A DNA stretch of 64,000 bases, taken from NCBI GenBank assembly GCA_023375675.1, contig JALQBC010000004.1, forward strand, positions 1-64,000, in the 5' to 3' direction. Shown one piece after another: positions 57,148-64,000 of the stretch (its first letter is position 1; each line of letters opens with the position of its first letter). The notes below the pieces were generated by a model, which was not told where the DNA came from, did no database searches, and saw only the letters and a list, made by a program, of their open reading frames with translations. The stretch is from Cytospora piceicola (taxonomy: Eukaryota; Ascomycota; Sordariomycetes; Diaporthales; Cytosporaceae). The position numbers and the translations under genes are program-made.

Positions 57148-59000
57148 AATGACCAATCTGGAGGGGAAAAAGGTTGAAGATCGTGATTGAAACGGAAATA
57201 GCAGATGGTTGTGGAAGAGAAGTTCGAATGAGAAAGAACAACGAGGAATCTCGAGCCCTTGCAAGGGAGCTGGGGGGTTTTATCTACTGGTGCCCCAACA
57301 GACAGAATGTAAGCGACCAATGTAAATGATCCCTGGGAACCAACAACATGAGATCTGTGTAAACCCTGGCAGACTTGTCGCTTTAGACAGAACATGATAT
57401 GTGCATCTTCATTGGAGGCTTTATCCGGAGCTATAAACAGGTCACAATGAGTAATATACACTATGCAGGTTGCAGAAATACAAAATATATCCATCAGATC
57501 ATCATCTATTCGATAGTGTACTCAAGTATTTACCGTTCCTATACGATCTGCTGGACAGGCAACTAATTAACAGGAATAATTACTAAAGATAAAATCTGTA
57601 AATGAATGCTAAATATACATATACCCTAGGGTATTAATATATATAGTCTCCCTGCTGTGCCTTAAAGTCCTTACTTCTCGCCTTCTAAAAGAACTTATAG
57701 GTCTTTTCCCGGTAGGATAAACAGAAAAATTCTTAGTAGTTGAATACCCTTTATATATAGATCATTAAATACTTATAATCCACTTTTACTAGCTATACAA
57801 TCATCACGATTATTTCTTACTTGATCTGTAAAATGAGAAATTCTTTAAGGCTACTTTGTAGTTATTACGATTGATTTACTGCTATTTATAGTATCTACGC
57901 TAACACTGAAGGAAACTGTGTAAAAGAGTTGCTAGGATAGGACAATAACAGAACGAAAGTTAATACCTGAGGGATATAGACCCACACTTCTCCCGAGTCT
58001 AGAAACAAACATACGGAATATATAACAGATCTTGAAAGTAAGGTATATTATTTAAATTAGCCGCTTTTAAGTCACAGTATTATATAGCACTAAGTAAGTG
58101 CCTGATCTTGACCTTACTAAATGTATTTAGTATATATATATATATACAGTAATTCCTAGCGGGTAATCAATATTTGAATAGTTAGTTATCAGGTAAAGCT
58201 ACTGTGAATTAAGCTGCAGGCGAAGAACCTAGTATCCTCTAATAATAACATACTTATATATAGCTGGGAATAATACTAATAGCTAGGGCCTAGAAACCCG
58301 TATTAATATGGCAGAAGTGCTTGCAGCTTGACGTAAAATTAATATATCACCTAGGTTATAGGTACGTATAGTATTGCATTTAGTTCCTAAAAGACTTCAC
58401 AGGACTATAGGGAAACCACACTATATTGCCTATATCTCTTGCGTAAGACTAGGAACAGTCTTGGACACATGCTTACCGCTGTGATATAGGCGGCTTTACT
58501 AACAAGGGGCCCAGCATCCTCTTGCCCAGGTGGTATTTGTGAGTTTTGTCGAATATTTTAGTATCTTCTAGTACCCTAGGGTAACTAGCAGAACCTAAAC
58601 AATACGAGGCCTACATGATCACCTCACCGTACTAGGAATACCACCCTTCATGAATATGTGTATGAGCCATTTTTCTCGTTTCATCTTACCATTAGATTTA
58701 TTGGATTTGAAACCTAGGGCTTTTTTACGTATACGACTATTATCTTTTTAATGACTATCACACTAATGTTGCTCTCATGACCTTCGTACGGTCTTCTGGC
58801 TGCCCAGGTGTCCTTGGTGTTGACGGTGATGCCAGCTGGTCCTAGGATCGCAATCCTTGCTCCTACAGCAGCAGCAGCAGCAGCAGCAGCAAGACTCTGG
58901 AAAGGACGACCTTTCATCGATTGTTGTTATTGTTTCATGCTGAGAGGTCTTGTCCTCGCACTCCCCCTCCTTCAATCCGTGAGCTCGAGTTTTCCGACTT
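57148..59000. other. AT-rich gene-free block, possible RIP-degraded repeat
   Basis: From about 57480 to 58740 the sequence is visibly AT-rich with many TATATA, TTAATA and stop codons in all frames, unlike the GC-rich flanks. That is the look of DNA mutated by repeat-induced point mutation, an old transposon remnant being the usual cause. No coding domain is recognisable. Confidence 0.55.
58866..58891. repeat. (CAG)n trinucleotide repeat
   Basis: Eight CAG units plus CA, just downstream of the 59001-60123 gene (its 3' flank on the minus strand, where it reads CTG). Confidence 0.9.
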
Positions 59001-60123
59001 CTATGGTAACTCCACCCGACGGTGACCGTCTTCCAACTCGCTTGGAGGTGACCTGCCCTCCAGTTCCAGATTCCATGGTACCCACGCCTCGTGCACTGGT
59101 GTCCTGTGTTTGGAATCGGCGTTGCGTGCAACTGATGGGTCCGTTGCATCCAGTTCCTCCAGCGGACTTGCGGAAGGGCTTTCCTTTGCGTCTTGAGTCT
59201 TGCGTCCTCTGTACAATCCACGGCGATACATTAACCAAAACCCCAATGCTAGCAATATCACAGCTACGGTGCATCCGACACCTATTCCAGCGGCAGCACC
59301 GGGCGAAAGACCTGGGTCTGATTTCCCGCTTGATTGCGCTGCTGAAGTCGTTGCGCTTGAAGGTGTTGTTGTGCCTGAAGGTGTCGTTGTCCCGGAAGAA
59401 GCAGCCTGGTATCTCAATGTTAGCCTCATAATGAGCCTCGCAGCCTCGGGACTGAGGCCTCCCATTGTATGAGTAGACCCACCGTTGAGCTGATTTGAAT
59501 CCCCATAGCATGCAGCACACGACCACTCAGCCGCTGCTCCGTGGCAAGCTTCACTGAAGTCGTATGAGTTGTCATTCCTGCCGTGCCCGAGCTTGTCACC
59601 GTATACTCCTTTGCCGTTGATGTGCCCTTGTCCTCGAAACTCAACCACGTGAACGTGATGGAGGTACTACTAGTCCACTCCGAGGCACACAGCATGGTAT
59701 AGTCGTTGAAAATTTCTGTGCTGCTTGAAAAGGCGTACGCCCTGGATACATGCGTCAATACTGGTATCATCAGACATATATTCCTCAGGGGTTGGCAAAT
59801 ACGGTACTGACGAGGGACAACAAACAGTCACCTGACTGTCAGAATGATCCGTTCCGGCGGATGTGAAGCCCTGCAGACGTATCAGCTCTGCTCGAGGGCG
59901 TACTCAAAACAATGTCGGACGCTAAACTGACATTTGGGCATGCCGTCGCGTACATTAAGCCAGACGTTGTTGCTTGGTAGCCCGAGGGATAGCAACTACT
60001 GGTCTGGGACGGTGCCCCGAGCATGTCGACAAAGTAACCCGTCGGGTTCACGTATCCAAACAAGTCGTCCGTCGCAAGACAACCTGCCGGCTGCGTCCAC
60101 GTAGCGGGGATTGTCATGGTCAT
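59001..60123 (-). CDS. Single-pass membrane protein with Cys-rich extracellular part, 304 aa
   Basis: Exons 60123-59932, 59870-59812, 59741-59483 and 59405-59001 give 304 aa. All introns (61-77 bp) are GT-AG and keep frame. The order is a Cys-containing front (CLATDDLFGY, SSCYPSGY, ATACPNGFTSAG, VTVCCPS), a Ser/Thr-rich stalk (SSGTTTPSGTTTPSSATT), one membrane helix (GIGVGCTVAVILLALGFWLM) with a basic YRRGLYRGRK stop-transfer, and an acidic cytosolic tail. This plan is common among unnamed Pezizomycotina surface proteins. There is no clear N-terminal signal peptide, so the start or a missed 5' exon is uncertain. A wall-sensing or surface role is only inferred. Confidence 0.7.
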
Positions 60124-63063
60124 TATTTACTCTCTGTACACCGGCTGCTGATGCACATGTAAGCGTGCAAGAATGGCGATTCGAGAGTTGTTGTAGCGAC
60201 GAGACTCGGAAGGACGAACTTAGTTGCTTGAAGTTGGGCACAGGTCGGGTTATATGGGGTCACCCTCAACATCTATGAATGTGGGTTACTCCATATACGT
60301 GCAGCCAACTGCATATGAAACCCTGTACCTCTGTTGTGGCGCTTCACTTGTTCGTTTCTCGACCATTTCTCCTCCGAATTTCGTGAGACATCAAGCTTCA
60401 AATTTCTATATAATTGTAAAGTCGTGTTTCGAAAATAACATTTCTGACGCCACCAAAGCTATTGAGAATAGGACCTACATTCGACAGATCTTGGAGGGTT
60501 CCGGTATACCACGGCCTACCCTAATCATCTACTGTGTACGACAGAATCCAGTCTCAGAGTTCGAGTGTCCACACAGTTTCGGGGTTCTAGAAATTTGCCA
60601 ACGACCGTTGGCCTGAGTTAAATTTTAACTGGGTTCAACAGGGATGAGCGCGGTAATGATCTGCCAACGTCGACTGGGTCAGATTCCTTCGGCGGCTAAT
60701 TACCACTGGAGTGTACTGGCTGGTCCACATCAATATCATATGTAGGAACCGCTCAACTTCACCAAATCTCAAATGCAGCACTTACTACCGACAACGACAT
60801 TCAATTATCGGTTCCCACAACAGTGAGCCCCTATATAACACACGGCACATTCAAGAGTAATATATGCTATAATAGGTTATATGCTATATATGGGTGGGGT
60901 TATATATATTATTTATTAGTCCATCCACTAGATATGTATATTGTATTTAGGGTTCATGCTATATATGGATATGTTATATAGGGTGTCATTACTGTACCAC
61001 ATCGCTACAGTACCTTACAAGTCTTATCGACTCGATTCCTTACTTTCAACTGTTCCTAGCCCTCTCCGGCTAGTTGTCTTAACTCGATAATATTGCTATG
61101 GGGGATTTTAATACAATCTTTACGACATCAGCATAACTGGTGTCTTCAAAAAGGCTAGTTTTTGGATTTTGGCAGCGGAAGATTGGACCAAGAAACTTTT
61201 AGACATGTTATCTTCACGGGATCTGTGTATACTGGCATTGGAGTATTCAAATGTTGATTAAAGTTATGCTTGATTGTAACCAAACCCTTGGGTTCCCAAC
61301 AAATAGTCTCCAGAATCGAGACAACAAGATCAAACTTCTCTGACCGTTATTTCCAAAAATAAGGGATGCTGCAATTTGGGAATAATTATAACAAAGGGTG
61401 TCTACCTCGTCAGGACACTCACCCACCGATAGTAGTATGAGTAGTACCTGCCCCGGGGTTCAATGAGCCCTAGAGCCTTGCGCTTCAGTCTCCCTTGGGC
61501 ATACACTTTAAACTAAATACACTATGCCTAGCTTGATATGCTTTGGCCGCTGAGGCACCGAGGATGTTGGCTCTGTATACGCTTTCGAATGCTCTTCACA
61601 GAAGCCATCTAAATTCTGCCAGGTCTTAGCAATACCACCAGGACGAGACTCGCGGAACCGAATGGAAAGCGTCTGCCTCGGAAGTTTAGCTGTTTTTGTA
61701 GTTGGATGCATGGAGACGCTGTTTGATATCTGCGGAACCATCTGTCTCTGCCTGTCTCCCGTATTAGACGTCGTATCTACCACGGATAAAATGAGATTAA
61801 TCACCTGACTGCTCTCGTTAGTGAAAGCCTTGACCCAGGTTCTAAGATAATGATGTTGTCGCATTTGGTTTCAATGAATCCCAGTCCACATATGTAAAGA
61901 ACACATTGCAAATATCGTGAGGTGGTTTTCGTTTTTACCGAATGAAGGGTGGCATCACTTGCTAAAGTTTACTTGATGCATCGTACCACATGATGTATAT
62001 CGATTGCCCAGCTTGAGCAATTCTGGTACGCCCCTAAGCTTCTTTACCACCTTCCCGCATTTTTTAGTCCCAGTAGTCATTTCTTTGGCAACTACAGTGT
62101 GGCCTCGTCGTGAGAACAAATTGTTGACGGTGAGTACTAGCCGACACGCTGAACCAACGACGTAGGTTTCACGATTCTCAAGCTTGCTCTCTTGATTGTT
62201 GAACGCTGTACTGTCTCTGACTGCTCTGTATGTGTAACCTGGTGTCTAAGGAGGCGTGGGTCCACATCCCTTCCGACGGTCACCTCGACGGACATCTGGC
62301 GCCAAGTTGCTACGTCGGCACCAAACGCTTGCTGCAACCTCCGCATTGCGCGAATCGCCTTGGGAGACGATGGCTTTCTTGGCCATCTGGTGATTTCAGG
62401 TGGTCTGCTGCAATATCGCGCGGACAGTCAAGGCGCGCACCTCTATGTGAGGGGGACGGAAGTGGTCACGAAACAGCACATGTGCAAAGACTCGGGAACT
62501 GCTCGGCCAGAATGCCGGTCAAAACTCGGGAAATAGAAGAACTTGGCCGTGCTAAGGATCTGGAAAAAGAGGAGTGTCTGGGCCGTAGAGATCTCTATGG
62601 CAAATGCTCTTTGGAGATATTATCTCTGACGAAGCCTGACCTAGTAGATAATGCCGCCTAGTGGAGCGGGCCGGCGTCGAGTTAATCGGGTGGAGGCCGA
62701 CATCGCCTGGTGGAGCCCCACGGCACCTGCAAACGACGGCTAGGAATCTACGGAGGCTTCAACCGATCACGGTACGTGGAGTAGATAAGCAGCCGCCAAG
62801 GCAAGTTTCCCGTGTATCGTCATGGGCTTGATAATTTGAGAATTCATTATTGATTGTTGCTCCTCATCACGAAGTATCTACTGGATGATATTGGGTTTGG
62901 AGGACGTGTACTATAAATGTAGCGGTCCCCCGGGAGGTCGTCCCTCCCTTCTCCCTTCTCAGCATCAACATAATTTACTACGATCTATTTTCCGGCCAAA
63001 CGATTTCCGTGTCTTTCAAGGTTCACAGAGATTCTCTCACATCGATATAATAACGACCGCGAC
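60124..63063. other. Gene-poor AT-rich stretch with decayed-looking open frames
   Basis: 2.9 kb without a supportable gene. ATGCTATATATGG-like words repeat near 60860-60990. Two minus-strand open frames with ATG starts, 61508-61864 and 62137-62346 (MRRLQQAFGADVATWRQ), have protein-like composition but no recognised domain and no splice partners. The 62.1-62.75 kb part is GC-rich against AT-rich flanks, which could mean a gene or element relic. Confidence 0.4.
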
Positions 63064-64000
63064 ATGGCGTCCACAGATAGCTTTGGCTGGGTATGTAGCA
63101 GGCAATCTTGAATCGTCTCATCCTCCATTGTCTCTAAACCCATTGACGACCCATACTAATGATACCATAGTATGGCCTTGGGTCTATGGGAATTGGCATG
63201 GCCCTGAACCTTCAAAAGCACCTTGCTGCCAAGGGTTTGGCACCACTTCACTACAGCAACCGCACAATCTCGAGGGGCGAGCCTCTGAAAGAGGCTGGCG
63301 CCATCCCTGAGGAGACATTTGAGAACCTTGTTTCCAAGACGAATATTATCTTCACTATGGTAAGCTATCCTGAGTACAGTGGCATGTAACTCGCGACTGA
63401 CATTTCCAGATTTCAAACGATGAAGTGCTAGACGAGCTGGTAACAAAAGCTTTGGGAAGCGGGACATCGCTGGAGGGTAAGGTCTGGGTAGATACCTCCA
63501 CTGTTCACCCCGAGACTTGCGCAAAGTGCTCCGAGCGCCTCGGTGAGAAGGGTGCTGTCTTTATCGCCTCGCCAGTGTTCGGTGCCAGCCCCATGGCTGC
63601 CTCTGGCAAGCTTATCTGGTCTATGGCTGGCCCAGCGGCCACCAAAGATAGACTCCGCCCTTATGTCTTGGATGTCATGGGCCGGAGCATCATCGATATG
63701 GGCGAAGACGTCAAGCGTTCGAGTCTGCTCAAGATCGCAGGGTATGTAATCCCAAACCAGGTACGAGATGTTGCATGTGGGGGACCCAAGACACTAATCC
63801 TTTACGCCCGCGGTACAGAAACATCTTCGTCATCGGATTCCAGGAGCTGATCGCCGAGGCGCACGTCTTCGCTGAGAAGACAGGCCTCGGAACCAGCCAG
63901 ATGGAGGAGTTCATCGGCAACATGTTTGGCCCCGTGCTGGAGAGCTACTCGAAACGGATGACCACGGGCGCGTGGGCGCCACCCCTCGACACCCCGCCCG
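63064..64000 (+). CDS. Beta-hydroxyacid dehydrogenase (6PGDH/HIBADH superfamily), 3' end missing
   Basis: Exons 63064-63090, 63171-63359, 63410-63741 and 63819 to beyond the window end. The N-terminal Rossmann fold reads WYGLGSMGIGMALNLQKHL, followed by NIIFTMISNDEVLDEL, VWVDTSTVHPETC and GASPMAASGKLIWSMAGP. LLKIAGN supplies the catalytic Lys and Asn near 180-184. These enzymes use NAD(P) to oxidise short beta-hydroxy acids such as 3-hydroxyisobutyrate or tartronate-semialdehyde-type substrates. Which substrate cannot be told. The first exon is only 27 nt, and its splice to WYGLG reconstructs the family N-terminus. The gene is cut by the window edge, not broken. Confidence 0.88.

Overview
The window is nuclear DNA of a filamentous ascomycete (Pezizomycotina, most likely a Sordariomycete). 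Genes are compact and carry short GT-AG introns, mostly 50-140 bp, with CTGAC/CTAAC-like branch sites. Two 5S rRNA genes are dispersed singly. Palindromic GTACCTAGGTACC tracts lie between genes, and some intergenic DNA is AT-rich. The housekeeping proteins are of filamentous-fungal type. Species cannot be fixed from the sequence alone. I rebuilt exons by hand; every multi-exon model given closes in frame except the two flagged as frameshifted.

Layout. 0-3.4 kb: repeat-flecked left end with one small zinc-finger-like gene. 3.4-20.8 kb: GET4, an unnamed acidic protein, 5S rRNA (-), a divergent catalase, DNA polymerase delta, a possible 66-aa gene, NADP-glutamate dehydrogenase, 5S rRNA (+), and a fungal protein resembling the PD-(D/E)XK fold. 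22-27.7 kb: an accessory-looking pair, a NACHT/STAND (NLR-like) gene and an O-methyltransferase. Each of these needs one base removed near a G/C run to read through. 28.6-53.5 kb: a dense housekeeping block with SSD1, GLE1, a Tlg1-type SNARE, an ER cyclophilin, TRM112, BIG1, RRP17, tropomyosin, a securin-like D-box protein and SET1. 53.5-64 kb: sparse and partly very AT-rich, with a BBE-type FAD oxidase, a single-pass membrane protein and the 5' part of a beta-hydroxyacid dehydrogenase that runs off the right end.

The genes do not form one pathway. Shared themes are the secretory pathway (GET4, TLG1, cyclophilin B, BIG1), RNA and ribosome work (SSD1, GLE1, TRM112, RRP17, 5S) and chromosomes and cytoskeleton (POL3, SET1, securin-like protein, tropomyosin).

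Most worth a second look: the cyclophilin gene appears to encode two alternative C-termini, an HVEL ER-retention-like tail if intron 3 is kept or a membrane anchor if it is spliced. The catalase lacks the catalytic distal Asn. Pol delta has lost one cysteine of its CysA zinc finger. Tropomyosin has a possible alternative first exon. The NLR and O-methyltransferase frame breaks could be assembly errors or real mutations.
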